DNA from: Halorhabdus rudnickae
GTDB taxonomy: Archaea; Halobacteriota; Halobacteria; Halobacteriales; Haloarculaceae
Assembly: GCF_900880625.1 (NCBI RefSeq)
Contig: NZ_CAAHFB010000001.1
Location: 620,001 to 684,000, forward strand
Length of the DNA: 64,000 nucleotides
Direction: 5' to 3'
This document shows positions 24,561 to 35,038 of this stretch, piece after piece. The number at the start of each line of letters is the position of its first letter. The stretch's first letter is position 1. Under the pieces are notes generated by a model that was given only the letters and a program-made list of their open reading frames with translations, did not search any database and was not told the DNA's origin. The translations under genes were made by a program, and so were the position numbers.

Positions 24561-26633
24561 ATGAATGGCACACCAAACACCCTCGAAGAACTGAACGAGC
24601 ACTACCGGGATTCGATCCCGGCCGACCTGCGACAGCGCCGGACGTTCCAGTGGTATTTAGACGAGCTACAGGAATCGCCGAAGATCGCCCGCAACGCCCA
24701 CCAGCGCGTCGCGGACATGTTCGACCACTACGGGACGACCTACGACGAAGACGAGGGCGTCGTCGAGTACGACCTCGCCGCAACGGATCCTCTCGACGAG
24801 GGGGAAAACACCTTCTACGGCCGGGTGATCCACGAGGCGATCCACGAGTTCGTCAACAAGGTCAAGAGCGGCTCGCGGGGTCTCGGCCCCGAAAAGCGGA
24901 TCAAGCTTCTGCTCGGTCCGGTCGGCTCCGGGAAGTCCGATTTCGACCGGCAGGTCCGGCGGTACTTCGAGGACTACACCCGGTTGGATGCGGGGCGGAT
25001 GTACACCTTCCGGTGGACCAACCTCAGGGACGTCATCCCGGATCAGGACCCCGAGGACGATGTCGTCCGGTCGCCGATGAACCAGGACCCGCTGGTCCTG
25101 TTACCCCAGCAACAGCGCGACCGGGTTCTCGAGGACATGAACGAGGTTCTGGATGCGCCGTACACGATCCGCAACGAACAGTCCCTGGACCCCGCCAGCG
25201 AGTTTTACATGGATCGCCTGCTCGCGAACTACGACGACGACCTCCAGGCCGTCCTGGAGAACCACGTCGAGATCATCCGGCTGGTCGCCGACGAGAACAT
25301 GCGCCAGGCGGTCGAGACGTTCGAACCAAAGGACAAGAAAAACCAGGACGAGACCGAACTCACCGGCGACGTCAACTACAGCAAGATCGCCGTCTACGGC
25401 GAGAGCGATCCCCGCGCGTTCGACTACTCCGGGGCGTTCTGTAACGCGAACCGCGGGATATTCTCCGGCGAGGAACTGCTAAAGCTTCAGCGGGAGTTCC
25501 TCTATGACTTCCTGCATGCGACCCAAGAACAGACGATCAAACCGCGCAATAACCCACGAATCGACATCGACCAGGTGATCGTCGGCCGGACGAACATGCC
25601 CGAGTACCGCGAGAAGAAGGGCGACGAGAAGATGGAGGCGTTCAACGACCGAACCAAGCGCATCGACTTCCCGTACGTCCTGGCCTACGAGGACGAGGCG
25701 ATGATCTACCGGAAGATGCTGCACAATGCCGACTTGCCGGACATCCACGTCGAACCCCACACTCTGGAGATGGCCGGCCTCTTTGGCGTGCTCACCCGCA
25801 TCGAGGAACCCGACGAGTCCGCCGTCTCGATCCTCCAGAAGGCAAAGGCCTACAACGGCGAGAGCGAGGAAGCCGAGGACGTCGATCTCAAGAAGCTACG
25901 TGAGGAAGCCGCCCAATCGGCTGACATCGGGGAGGGAATGGACGGCGTTTCCCCGCGGTTCATCGGCGACGAGATCGCCGAGGCGATCATGGACTCGATG
26001 CACCGCGATCGGGACTTCCTCTCGCCGCTGACGGCGTTCAACCACTTCGAGGCCAATCTCGAACACCACGGGTCGATCCCCGAGGACCGTTTCGAGACCT
26101 ACTACCGCTACCTCGAGCTCACCCGCGAGGAGTACCGCGACCGGGCGATCGACGATGTCCGTCACGCCCTGGCCTACGACGTCGAGGAGATCCAGCGCCA
26201 GGGCGAGAAGTACATGGACCACGTCATGGCCTACATCGACGACGACACCGTCGAAGACGAACTCACCGGCCGGGAGGCCGAACCCGACGAACAGTTCCTC
26301 CGCAGCGTCGAGGAGCACTTAGACATCCCGGAGGACCGCAAGGACGACTTCCGCCAGGAAGTCAGCAATTGGGTCTCCCGACGGGCTCGCGAAGGAGATA
26401 CGTTCAGCCCACAGGACAACGAGCGACTGCGCCGCGCCTTGGAACGGAAACTCTGGGCCGACAAGAAACACAACATCAACTTCTCCGCGCTGGTCGCCAG
26501 TTCGGAGATGGACGACGACGACCGCAACGCCTGGATCGAGGCCCTGATCGAGCAAGGCTACTCCCGGGACGGCGCTGTCGAAGTCCTCGAGTTCGCGGGC
26601 GCGGAGGTCGCCAAGACCGAACTGGAAGAATGA
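24561..26633 (+). CDS. prkA: PrkA-type AAA+ serine protein kinase (first copy)
   Basis: 690 aa. The AAA_PrkA domain has Walker A LLGPVGSGKSDFDRQ (about 116-130) and conserved PrkA segments (FYGRVIHEAIHEFV, FCNANRGIFSGEELLKLQ, IVGRTNMPEYREK). The C-terminal PrkA domain follows, giving the full bacterial-like length. PrkA/YeaG proteins phosphorylate serine or threonine in starvation and stress, and some act as AAA+ proteases. The start at 24561 is the first ATG before the conserved region. It overlaps the next gene by 4 bp (ATGA), starting a four-gene coupled operon with DUF444 and SpoVR. Confidence 0.95.
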   Translation: MNGTPNTLEELNEHYRDSIPADLRQRRTFQWYLDELQESPKIARNAHQRVADMFDHYGTTYDEDEGVVEYDLAATDPLDEGENTFYGRVIHEAIHEFVNKVKSGSRGLGPEKRIKLLLGPVGSGKSDFDRQVRRYFEDYTRLDAGRMYTFRWTNLRDVIPDQDPEDDVVRSPMNQDPLVLLPQQQRDRVLEDMNEVLDAPYTIRNEQSLDPASEFYMDRLLANYDDDLQAVLENHVEIIRLVADENMRQAVETFEPKDKKNQDETELTGDVNYSKIAVYGESDPRAFDYSGAFCNANRGIFSGEELLKLQREFLYDFLHATQEQTIKPRNNPRIDIDQVIVGRTNMPEYREKKGDEKMEAFNDRTKRIDFPYVLAYEDEAMIYRKMLHNADLPDIHVEPHTLEMAGLFGVLTRIEEPDESAVSILQKAKAYNGESEEAEDVDLKKLREEAAQSADIGEGMDGVSPRFIGDEIAEAIMDSMHRDRDFLSPLTAFNHFEANLEHHGSIPEDRFETYYRYLELTREEYRDRAIDDVRHALAYDVEEIQRQGEKYMDHVMAYIDDDTVEDELTGREAEPDEQFLRSVEEHLDIPEDRKDDFRQEVSNWVSRRAREGDTFSPQDNERLRRALERKLWADKKHNINFSALVASSEMDDDDRNAWIEALIEQGYSRDGAVEVLEFAGAEVAKTELEE

Positions 26634-28954
26634 CTCCCGAACGACGCGACGACGCCAGGATCGACCAGGAAAGCGGCGACGCCGAGAGCTACGTCACCGC
26701 CGCCGATCGTCAACTAGCCGAGACGTACGAGCCGCCGATGAGTCTCGAATCCTACGTCGAGACCATCCTCGAACGACCCCACCTGGCCGCAGGCGCGAGC
26801 ACGTATCTCCTCGATGCGATCGAAGCGGCCGGGACCCGAACCGTCGTCGAGGAGGGCGAAGAACGCGAGCGCTACCGCTTCTTCGACGATCCCTACAACG
26901 ACGGCGAGCACGCGATCCTGGGGAACACGGACGTGCTCAACGGGTTAGTCGAGGACCTCCGGACGATCGCCGCCCGCCGTGGCAAGGCCGAGAAGATCGT
27001 CTGGATCGCGGGACCCACCGCGACCGGCAAGTCCGAACTCAAGCGGTGTCTGATCAACGGCTTGCGAGCCTACTCCCGGACGGAAGCAGGACGGCGCTAC
27101 ACAGTCGAGTGGAACGCCTCGGGCGCGGGTAGTACGGCCGCCGGTCTTACCTACGGCGACGTTCCCGAGAGCGACGACGAGGACTGGCTGGAGAGCCCAG
27201 TCCAGACCCATCCACTCGCCGTGTTTCCGCGGGAGATTCGTTCCGACCTCGTCGCCGACCTCAACGACCGGATCGAGGATCACCCGGACGTGACTGTCGA
27301 GACCGACCTCGATCCCTTCTCGCGGGAGGCCTACGAGTACTTGGAAGAACAGTACCGCCGGGACGGCGTCGACGGCCTCTTTTCAGCCGTGACCGACCCG
27401 CGACACCTCCGGGTGAAGAACTACGTCGTCGACATCGGCCAGGGGATCGGCGTCCTCCACGCCGAGGACGAGGGAACGCCAAAGGAACGGCTGGTCGGGT
27501 CCTGGATGGGCGGCATGCTCCGGGAGCTGAACTCCCGGGGCCGGAAGAATCCCCAGGCCTTTTCCTACGACGGCGTCCTCAGCCAGGGCAACGGCGTGCT
27601 GACGGTCGTTGAGGACGCCGCCCAGCACGCAGATCTCCTGCGAAAGCTGCTCAACGTCCCCGACGAGCGCTCAGTGAAACTCGACCGCGGGATCGAGATG
27701 GACGTCGACACCCAGCTGTTGATCATCTCCAATCCCGATCTGGAAGCCCAACTCGACCAGCACGCCGAACGCGGCGGGTCGGACCCACTGAAAGCGCTCA
27801 AGCGCCGCCTGGACAAGAACCGCTTTGCCTACCTCACGACGCTCTCTCTGGAGGCCGAACTCCTCCACCGCGAGCTGACCGGGGAGACGGCCGTCTGGAC
27901 GGCCGGCTCGTATGCCGAACTCGCCGAGCGCATCCGCGAGCCGGTGGCCATCGAGGTCCGCGAGGCCGCGGGCACGACCGAGGTCGAACTCGCGCCCCAC
28001 GCGATCGAGGCCGCCGCACTGTACGACGTCGTCTCGCGGCTCTCGAGGGCGGACCTGCCCGACGCTTTGGACCTGGTGGACAAGGCACTCCTCTTCGACC
28101 AGGGGTATCTAGAGGCGGGCGACGAACGGGTCGACGCCGACGAGTTCGCCTTCGAGGAGGGGGCTAGCGACGGTGAACAGGGTATCCCCGTCACCTACAC
28201 CCGGGACGTCATCGCCGACCAGCTGTACGCCGATCGCGATCGACATCACCACGAGCTAGATGTCGGGTCGGTGATCATGCCCCGGGACGTACTGGGTGCG
28301 ATGGCCGAAGGACTCACCGACGCGCCCGTCTTCGGCGAGACCGAGGTCGAGACTTTCGAGGAACGCGTCAATCAGGTCCGTACGCACGTCTCGACTCGCC
28401 AGGAGGAAGACGTCCTCGCGGCGATGCTCAAGGAAAAGCGTGTCGAGCGCGAGACCGTCGCCGAGTACGTCGAACACGTCTACGCGTGGGCGACGGACGG
28501 TCGCGTCGAGAACGACCGCGGCGAGGAGGTGCCCCCGGACCCGCTGGCGATGCGGGTCTTCGAGGTCGAACACCTCGGGCGCTTCGACGAGGGCCACTAC
28601 GACGGGGAGCAACCGGGTGAGGCCGTCGAGGCGTTCCGCAACGACAAGATCGTGACCGCGATCAACCGCCACGCTTGGGAGTCACGCGACGAGGGATTCG
28701 CCCTCAAGGAGTTCGACCCCGAGTCGATCCCCGTCATCGAGTCGATTCTCGGCAGTCACGACTGGGAGGCCGTCCGACGGACCTTCGAGGACTTCGACCC
28801 CCACCAGTGGGCCGATCCGCCGGCCGGCACCGAGACCGAGCGCGTCAAGGAGCGGACGATCGACGTGATGGTCGCCGATCAGGGCTACAGTCCTGCCTCG
28901 GCGGAGTTGACCAGTCAGTACGTCTTAACGGAGGTGGCCCACCGATGGGGTTGA
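26630..28954 (+). CDS. Second, divergent PrkA-type AAA+ protein
   Basis: 774 aa. N-terminal [17 protein letters not shown] and Walker [21 protein letters not shown] (about 127-146) show a PrkA-like AAA+ core. The rest aligns loosely with the first copy ([38 protein letters not shown] as Walker B/sensor region). It is longer and clearly not a recent duplicate. In haloarchaea such pairs sit together, so the two may form a hetero-oligomer. The ATG overlaps the previous stop by 4 bp, and its own stop overlaps the DUF444 start by 10 bp. Confidence 0.92.
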   Translation: MTPERRDDARIDQESGDAESYVTAADRQLAETYEPPMSLESYVETILERPHLAAGASTYLLDAIEAAGTRTVVEEGEERERYRFFDDPYNDGEHAILGNTDVLNGLVEDLRTIAARRGKAEKIVWIAGPTATGKSELKRCLINGLRAYSRTEAGRRYTVEWNASGAGSTAAGLTYGDVPESDDEDWLESPVQTHPLAVFPREIRSDLVADLNDRIEDHPDVTVETDLDPFSREAYEYLEEQYRRDGVDGLFSAVTDPRHLRVKNYVVDIGQGIGVLHAEDEGTPKERLVGSWMGGMLRELNSRGRKNPQAFSYDGVLSQGNGVLTVVEDAAQHADLLRKLLNVPDERSVKLDRGIEMDVDTQLLIISNPDLEAQLDQHAERGGSDPLKALKRRLDKNRFAYLTTLSLEAELLHRELTGETAVWTAGSYAELAERIREPVAIEVREAAGTTEVELAPHAIEAAALYDVVSRLSRADLPDALDLVDKALLFDQGYLEAGDERVDADEFAFEEGASDGEQGIPVTYTRDVIADQLYADRDRHHHELDVGSVIMPRDVLGAMAEGLTDAPVFGETEVETFEERVNQVRTHVSTRQEEDVLAAMLKEKRVERETVAEYVEHVYAWATDGRVENDRGEEVPPDPLAMRVFEVEHLGRFDEGHYDGEQPGEAVEAFRNDKIVTAINRHAWESRDEGFALKEFDPESIPVIESILGSHDWEAVRRTFEDFDPHQWADPPAGTETERVKERTIDVMVADQGYSPASAELTSQYVLTEVAHRWG

Positions 28955-30255
28955 GGGAGGACCTCGAACGCTACCGTGAGGTGGGCGAACAGCGTCGCCA
29001 AGACCTCGCCGAGTTCATCCAGTACGGCGACCTCGGAGAGAGCCGCGCCGACGAGGTGCGGATCCCGATCAAGATCGTCGACCTGCCAGAGTTCGTCTAC
29101 GACCGGCGTGATCGGGGCGGTGTCGGCCAGGGCCAGAGCGAACAGCCGGATGTCGGCGATCCCGTCGGCCAGCCCGAACCCGGTGACGGCGACGAAGACG
29201 GCGACCCCGGCGAGGAAGGCGGCGAGCACGAGTACTACGAGATGGATCCCGAAGAGTTCGCCCAGGAACTCGACGAAGAACTCGGTCTCGATCTCGAACC
29301 CAAGGGCAAGAAGGTCGTCGAGGAAGTCGACGGCGAATTCACCGACGTCGCCCGGACTGGCCCCTCGAGCACGCTCGATTTCGAGACACTGTTCAAACGC
29401 GGGATCACCCGGAAGCTGGCGATGGACTTCGATGAGGACTACGTTCGCGAGGCACTGAAAGTCGAGAGCTGGGGCCCCGAGGAAGTCTTCGCGTGGGCCC
29501 GAGCCGACGGCATCCCCGTCTCGCTGGGCTGGATCGAAGGCGAATACGATGATTTACCGTCAGGCGAACGAGCCGAATGGGACTCGATCGAGACCATGGA
29601 GGCGGCCGTCGAGCGCGAACGGGCGGTCGAGCGGATCCGCCGAGAGGGGATCGACGACGTGCCCTTCCGCCGGCAGGACGAGCGCTACCGCTACCCGGAG
29701 ACGATCGAGCGCAAGGAGCGAAACGTCGTCGTGGTTAACATTCGAGACGTCTCGGGGAGCATGCGCGAGAAGAAACGCGAGCTCGTCGAGCGTACGTTCA
29801 CGCCCCTCGATTGGTATCTCCAGGGCAAGTACGACAACGCCGAGTTCGTTTACGTCGCCCACGACGCTGACGCCTGGGAAGTCGATCGATCGGAGTTTTT
29901 CGGCATTCGATCGGGCGGCGGGACGCGAATCTCCAGCGCCTACGAGCTAACCCAGGAGATCCTCAAGGCCGAATATCCCTACAGCGAGTGGAACCGCTAC
30001 GTCCTGGCGGCCGGTGATAGCGAGAACTCCAGCAACGACACCGAGGAACGCGTCATCCCTCTGATGGAAAAGATCGACGCCAACCTCCACGCCTACGTCG
30101 AGACCCAGCCGGGCGGCGAGGCGATCAACGCGACCCACGCCGAGGAAGTGACCCGTAACTTCGCCGGCAGTGACAACGTGGCGGTAGCGTTTGTCAACGA
30201 GCCGGGTGACGTGATCGAGGCTATCTACGAAATCCTCAGCACGGAGGAGTCATGA
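28945..30255 (+). CDS. DUF444 (YeaH/YhbH) family VWA-like protein
   Basis: 436 aa. Residues 50-110 are a flexible acidic/Gly-rich segment ([20 protein letters not shown]). The C-terminal half has a VWA-like fold with a MIDAS-type [17 protein letters not shown] (D-x-S-x-S) and [14 protein letters not shown]. In bacteria yeaH/yhbH always travels with prkA/yeaG and spoVR-like ycgB, and may be a kinase substrate or adaptor. Tight overlaps on both sides argue for stoichiometric co-expression. Confidence 0.93.
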   Translation: MGLREDLERYREVGEQRRQDLAEFIQYGDLGESRADEVRIPIKIVDLPEFVYDRRDRGGVGQGQSEQPDVGDPVGQPEPGDGDEDGDPGEEGGEHEYYEMDPEEFAQELDEELGLDLEPKGKKVVEEVDGEFTDVARTGPSSTLDFETLFKRGITRKLAMDFDEDYVREALKVESWGPEEVFAWARADGIPVSLGWIEGEYDDLPSGERAEWDSIETMEAAVERERAVERIRREGIDDVPFRRQDERYRYPETIERKERNVVVVNIRDVSGSMREKKRELVERTFTPLDWYLQGKYDNAEFVYVAHDADAWEVDRSEFFGIRSGGGTRISSAYELTQEILKAEYPYSEWNRYVLAAGDSENSSNDTEERVIPLMEKIDANLHAYVETQPGGEAINATHAEEVTRNFAGSDNVAVAFVNEPGDVIEAIYEILSTEES

Positions 30256-33200
30256 GTACCATTGAGAACCGCACGGAAGCAAAGGAGATCGCACGCCGAC
30301 TCCGGGAGCCGGTCGAGGAGGCCCGTAAACTGGCCCGTCGCCTCGGACTCGAACCCTATCCCGTCAACTACTGGGTCGTCGATTACGACGAGATGAATCG
30401 CTTGATCGCCTACGGCGGCTTCCAGCAACGGTACCCCCACTGGCGGTGGGGAATGGCCTACGACCGCCAGCAAAAGCAGGGCCAGTTCCTCGGCGGGAAA
30501 GCCTTCGAGATCGTCAACAACGACAACCCCGCCCACGCTTTCCTCCAGGAGTCGAACTCCCTGGCCGACCAGAAGGCCGTCATCACCCACGTCGAGGCTC
30601 ACGCCGACTTCTTCGCCAACAACGAGTGGTTCGGCCTGTTCACCGACGGGACCGACCAGCGGGCCGGCGCCGATCGCCGCGGACCGGACGCCACGGCGAT
30701 GCTCGCCCGCCACGCCGATCGAATCCGGGAGTTCATGGCCGATCCCGATATCGACCGGGAGGCCGTCGAACGCTGGATCGATCACGTCCTCTGTCTGGAG
30801 GATACCATCGACCAGCACGCCCCCTACGCGCCCGTCGAACCGGCCCACGGGGACGACGAAATCGACGGCCCCGATCCCGAGGAAGCTATCGAGGAACTCG
30901 AACTCTCCGCGGAAGTGACCGGACAGGTGTTCGGCGAGGAGTTCTTCGCTGACCACTCCGAGGCGGAGAGTGGCTTCCCGCCCGAACCCGTTGAGGACCT
31001 CATTGGCTTCCTGGCGGCCCACGGCAAGCAGTACGACGACGAGGCCGACAGGGCCGTCGAGATGACCGACTGGCAGCGGGAGATACTCGAGATACTGCGC
31101 CGGGAGGCCCACTACTTCGCTCCCCAGAAGATGACGAAGGTGATGAACGAGGGATGGGCGTGTGTGGCACCGGACACGCCTGTTTACACCGCTGACGGAC
31201 TCCTCTCGATGCGGGATGTCGTCGGGAACCACGTAGACGTTTCAGACGGCGATCACGTTCGGGACGTTTACGACTCGAACGTCATTCCCGATCACGACAC
31301 TGTCACGATCGAGACGCGCCGCGGGTTCGAACTGACCGGCTCGAACAACCACCGTGTCCGTCTTCCGAACGGAGAGTGGATCCGACTCGACGAGCTGTCA
31401 CCCGGCGACGAAATCGCCGTCAGCGGCGGTGCTGACGTGTGGGCAGACGAGTACGAGCCGGTCACATGGGACTCCCCGGAGTACACGACACTCGAGGACA
31501 TTGCTGTGGCGGCCGGGGTGTCCGTTTGGACCGTGATGCGCTATCGGCAGACCGATCGGGCGGAACGGGCTGACGCCATCGAGGACGCGCTTGCCGTGTA
31601 CGACGGGTCAAACCCCGGTCTGTCCCAGCGCGATCCGATCAGGATCCCGGAGGAGGTTACGGAGGCGTTCGGACGGTTCCTCGGACTACTGATCGGCGAC
31701 GGTCACGTGCCGTCAAACTCCCGCCACGTCGGATTCACGTCGGGCGAAGAGGCGCGTGCAGAGGAGTTCGCCGGACTGATCTCGGAACTGTTCGGTCACG
31801 AACCCACTGTCGAGGCGGACGGGTCGCGCTGGCGCGTGTACGCTTACTCGAAGCACCTCCGGGACCTGCTGATCGAGGAATTTGCCCTTCCGATAGGCAA
31901 AGCGGCCGCCGAAAAGACCGTCCCCGACCAGATCCGCAAGTCCCCCCGTCGGGTCGTGGCAGCGTTTCTCAATGGGTTGTTCGATGCCGACGGGTACGCG
32001 GGTGACCAGGGCGTGATCCTGTCGACGGCGAGCAAGGATACGTCGAAGACGGTCCAGCTCTTGCTCTCGAATTTCGGAATCCTGAGCCGGCGGCGCGAGC
32101 AGTCCGACGGCTGCTATCACGTCCACCTGACAGGGAAGTCGGCCGACGTCTTCGCAGACGAAATCGGATTCGGATACGAAGAGAAGGCGAGTGCACTCAC
32201 GGAGTACCTCGAGGACGTTTCCTGGTTCGAATCCGAATCCTGGACCGACGAAGTCGAGACAGTCGAGGAAGGGGTCAGCGACGTATACGACATCTCGGTC
32301 CGCGAGACCCATCGTTACGCGGCAGCCGGTTTCGTCAATCACAACTCCTACTGGGAATCGATGATGATGGGCGAGGAGGCCTTCGCCGGGGACGAGGAGT
32401 TCCTGACCTACGCTGATCACCAGGCCCGTGTGCTGGGGTCCGGTGGGCTGAATCCCTACAAGCTCGGCAAGGAACTCTGGGAGTACGTCGAGAACCGGAC
32501 CAACCGTCGGGAAGTCCTCGAGCGCCTGCTCCGCGTCGAGGGGATCACCTGGCGGAATCTCGAAAGCGAGGTCGATCTCACGGCCGTCCGCGAACGACTC
32601 ACGCCGCCTGCCTGGCTACAGAACGTTCCCGGCTGGCTGGAGTCCATCGATCCGGGCGATCCGCGCGTGGACGCCGACGCACTGGCGAGCGCCCGCGACG
32701 GTGAGATCGCCGTCGATCGGTATCCCTGGAAAGTCCTGACCTACGAGGGCCTCGCCCAGCGACACTACTCGCTGGTGAAACCCCAGAACCGGAGCTTCCT
32801 AGCCCAGGCGAATCAATCGAAGCTCGAGTCGATCGCGCGGTATCTCTTCGACGACGCCCGCTACGACAGCGTCGAGGCGGCACTGGACGACGTCGAGTAT
32901 ACACGCGGGTGGGACCGGATGCGTGAGCTCCGCGAGAGTCACAACGACGTGACGTTCATCGACGCGTTTCTGACCGGAGAGTTCGTCGAGCAAAACAACT
33001 ACTTCGCCTACGAGCACAGCCACAAGACCGGCGACTTCCGGGTTTCCAGTACTGATCCCGAAGACGTCAAACGGAAGCTCATGCTGAAGTTCACGAACTT
33101 CGGAAAACCCACGATCGTTGTCGAGGACGCCAACTACGACAACAGCGGCGAACTGCTGTTGGCCCACCGGTACAACGGCGTCATGCTCGACGTCGAGGAA

Positions 33201-33455
33201 GCGACCGACGTCCTGAAACGAGTCTTCGAACTCTGGGGCCGACCGGCCAATCTGCTGACGATCGTCAAGGAGTTCGACGATCACGACGTCGAGGTCGCGC
33301 GCCGACGCAACGAGGAGCCAGAGGCAGTCGAGGTCGGCAAACGCTTGCGGTACGACGGTGCTCACGTCACGATCAACGATGTCGAGTGGGAGACTGTCGA
33401 ACACCTGGCGGCCGAAGACGTCGACTACGACACGAAACCCGACGACTGGCTATGA
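30252..33455 (+). CDS. spoVR: SpoVR family protein interrupted by an intein
   Basis: 1067 codons. The extein is residues 1-303 plus 699-1067 (672 aa after splicing), close to the usual SpoVR size. Family hallmarks are [48 protein letters not shown] (split by the intein) and [16 protein letters not shown]. SpoVR/YcgB is the conserved third partner of PrkA and DUF444; its biochemical activity is unsettled. The ATG overlaps the DUF444 stop by 4 bp. Function of the mature protein depends on splicing. Confidence 0.95.
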   Translation: MSTIENRTEAKEIARRLREPVEEARKLARRLGLEPYPVNYWVVDYDEMNRLIAYGGFQQRYPHWRWGMAYDRQQKQGQFLGGKAFEIVNNDNPAHAFLQESNSLADQKAVITHVEAHADFFANNEWFGLFTDGTDQRAGADRRGPDATAMLARHADRIREFMADPDIDREAVERWIDHVLCLEDTIDQHAPYAPVEPAHGDDEIDGPDPEEAIEELELSAEVTGQVFGEEFFADHSEAESGFPPEPVEDLIGFLAAHGKQYDDEADRAVEMTDWQREILEILRREAHYFAPQKMTKVMNEGWACVAPDTPVYTADGLLSMRDVVGNHVDVSDGDHVRDVYDSNVIPDHDTVTIETRRGFELTGSNNHRVRLPNGEWIRLDELSPGDEIAVSGGADVWADEYEPVTWDSPEYTTLEDIAVAAGVSVWTVMRYRQTDRAERADAIEDALAVYDGSNPGLSQRDPIRIPEEVTEAFGRFLGLLIGDGHVPSNSRHVGFTSGEEARAEEFAGLISELFGHEPTVEADGSRWRVYAYSKHLRDLLIEEFALPIGKAAAEKTVPDQIRKSPRRVVAAFLNGLFDADGYAGDQGVILSTASKDTSKTVQLLLSNFGILSRRREQSDGCYHVHLTGKSADVFADEIGFGYEEKASALTEYLEDVSWFESESWTDEVETVEEGVSDVYDISVRETHRYAAAGFVNHNSYWESMMMGEEAFAGDEEFLTYADHQARVLGSGGLNPYKLGKELWEYVENRTNRREVLERLLRVEGITWRNLESEVDLTAVRERLTPPAWLQNVPGWLESIDPGDPRVDADALASARDGEIAVDRYPWKVLTYEGLAQRHYSLVKPQNRSFLAQANQSKLESIARYLFDDARYDSVEAALDDVEYTRGWDRMRELRESHNDVTFIDAFLTGEFVEQNNYFAYEHSHKTGDFRVSSTDPEDVKRKLMLKFTNFGKPTIVVEDANYDNSGELLLAHRYNGVMLDVEEATDVLKRVFELWGRPANLLTIVKEFDDHDVEVARRRNEEPEAVEVGKRLRYDGAHVTINDVEWETVEHLAAEDVDYDTKPDDWL
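31161..32345 (+). mobile_element. LAGLIDADG homing-endonuclease intein inside SpoVR
   Basis: 395 residues, SpoVR residues 304-698. It begins with Cys ([13 protein letters not shown], block A), has block [14 protein letters not shown] at about intein residues 61-73, and ends [21 protein letters not shown] with the terminal His-Asn. The +1 extein residue is Ser. A dodecapeptide endonuclease is present with both motifs ([11 protein letters not shown] at 173-183 and [12 protein letters not shown] at 269-280), each with its catalytic Asp. A helix-turn-helix-like insertion ([18 protein letters not shown]) is at about 111-128. All splicing residues look intact, so both splicing and homing are plausible. 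Confidence 0.95.
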
Positions 33456-33902
33456 GGGTAGTCCCGGGCCTCAACAGTTGCTGGCGATCACTCCGTCTGA
33501 GTCGATCGCCGTCCCCTATTTTCGTGCCGTGGACCGGGCGAGCTGACTGTATCGACCACGCCAGCGAGCACGTTCGATATCACTGACACTCGGAGTATCA
33601 GACCCGATACCGTTCTCGCCAGTGATAGAACGCCCGAAATGGCCGAAATATGCCTGTAGAAGACTCCTTATACGAATATATCATGTATCGAGGTGTTGAC
33701 TATCCTTCTTTAGAGTAGAGGAGTAAAGATTCTGCACTTACCAACCTAAGCACTGAGTGTACAAACATATAAATCCACCATTATCAAATATTTGTACGTT
33801 TTTTCAAATGTAGAAAGAACATCCAGCATATTAAGTACGGGGATACGGTAAGTGCCTACGAGATACAGTCATCGGCGGAAGTGCGACCACAGACACAGAA
33901 CT
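33456..33902 (+). promoter_or_regulatory. AT-rich control region of the TasA/SipW locus
   Basis: About 447 bp with no supported gene and markedly lower GC than its surroundings from about 33640. Inverted arms GTACAAA (33759-33765) and TTTGTAC (33791-33797), 32 bp centre to centre, bracket a TATA-like ATATAAAT (33767-33774). A second TATA-like ATATTAAG lies at about 33828-33835. The arrangement looks like a repressor or activator site around a promoter that drives the downstream fibre genes, with a leader of roughly 40-110 nt. Confidence 0.5.
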
Positions 33903-34439
33903 ATGATAGATTTTGACATTCAGCTCACGAGACGGCGCGTACTGGCAAGCATACTGGTAATTGGACTCGCTGCAGCGGCGGCGGGCGTCGGGACATTCGC
34001 GCTGTTCAGCGACGAAGAGACGTCGGAGAACAGCATCAGTGCAGGAACCCTTGATCTCGAAGCGGTCAGTGGGAATTTCACTGTCGATAACCTCTACCCG
34101 ACACAGAGCACGGGCGATCAGTCGATCACGACGTCGTATACGGCCGACATACCGGCTGAGTTGACACTCAAGGTGGCCGCAACTGACGACTCCAACTTTG
34201 CCGAACAACTGGACGTTGAGTCCGCTGAGCTGCTCGTCAATGGTGGGACGGTTGAAAGTTTCAATGGGGACGCTACCCTGGAGGACCTGACGGGGACCTA
34301 CGAGAACGTTACGACCCTGTCGGGCGGTGATTCCGTCGCGCTGAACGCGAACCTGACGCTGGGCGAAGACACGACCAATCAGTACCAGGGCGACGATGTC
34401 GACATCACGGTGACGTTCAACGCCACCCAGCAGACATAA
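33903..34439 (+). CDS. TasA/camelysin-like fibre subunit with SipW-type signal
   Basis: 178 aa from the ATG at 33903. The signal region RRRVLASILVIGLAAAAAGVGTFALFSDEET is the SipW-dependent type: twin-charged start, long hydrophobic core and conserved A-x-F-S-D after the cleavage area. The mature domain is an all-beta jelly-roll-like sequence (ISAGTLDLEAVSGNFTVDN, LTLKVAATDD, DVDITVTFNATQQT) typical of TasA/CalY. Archaeal bundling pili of Pyrobaculum are built from a TasA homologue, so this may form pili or matrix fibres. The adjacent SipW-like peptidase supports this. Confidence 0.85.
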   Translation: MIDFDIQLTRRRVLASILVIGLAAAAAGVGTFALFSDEETSENSISAGTLDLEAVSGNFTVDNLYPTQSTGDQSITTSYTADIPAELTLKVAATDDSNFAEQLDVESAELLVNGGTVESFNGDATLEDLTGTYENVTTLSGGDSVALNANLTLGEDTTNQYQGDDVDITVTFNATQQT

Positions 34440-34495
34440 CGCGTACCGTTCTTCGCGATAGCGATCGCTCACACAATAGGTGACCGTTCGAAGCA

Positions 34496-35038
34496 ATGAA
34501 TCCAGCCGACATGAACTGGCGACGGATCGCAACACTCACAGTAGCTGCGGGGCTGGTGGTCGTCTTCGCCGCAGTGCTCGTGGCGAGTGTCCCCCAGGTC
34601 GTAGGCGCTGATCACAGTTTCGTCGTGCTATCAGACAGTATGTCGCCGACGATCAACGCCGGTTCCGTCGTCGTGGTAAGCGAAGTACAATCCGATCGCA
34701 TCGAGAAAGGAGACGTGATCACGTACGTCGATTCGCGATCCGCCGACGGTACGACGCGGATCACCCACCGGGTCGTCGACATCGAGATGGTCGACGGACA
34801 ACAGCAGTTCCGTACACAGGGCGACGCCAACGAGAGTCCGGATCCTCGGCCGGTTCCTTCGACCGCCGTCATCGGTGTTGTCGGGTTTCACATTCCACTG
34901 GTCGGCTATCTGATCGAGTTCGCCGGATCGACCACGGGCCTGATCACACTGATCGTCGTCCCAGCGATCCTACTTGCGGTTTCTGAAGCGTGGTCATTGT
35001 ACAGCGACCACGAAGCATCAAACGGTGAGGACGGATGA
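34496..35038 (+). CDS. sipW: SipW-like signal peptidase I (ER/archaeal Ser-His type)
   Basis: 180 aa. An N-terminal span (IATLTVAAGLVVVFAAVLVASV) precedes the catalytic Ser in VLSDSMSPTINAGSVVVV (about residues 41-58), the second box EKGDVITYV and the catalytic His in TTRITHRVVDIE. His instead of Lys is the ER/SipW type. Two further hydrophobic spans lie at the C-terminus (VVGFHIPLVGYLIEF, TGLITLIVVPAILLAVSEAW). It sits between two exported proteins with SipW-type signals and probably processes both. Its stop overlaps the next ATG by 4 bp. Confidence 0.9.
   Translation: MNPADMNWRRIATLTVAAGLVVVFAAVLVASVPQVVGADHSFVVLSDSMSPTINAGSVVVVSEVQSDRIEKGDVITYVDSRSADGTTRITHRVVDIEMVDGQQQFRTQGDANESPDPRPVPSTAVIGVVGFHIPLVGYLIEFAGSTTGLITLIVVPAILLAVSEAWSLYSDHEASNGEDG

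Noticed and set aside
32224..32234. GGTTCGAATCC, resembling a tRNA T-arm
   Set aside because: It is inside the intein coding sequence (WFESES) and has no acceptor, D or anticodon arm around it. No tRNA was found in the window.
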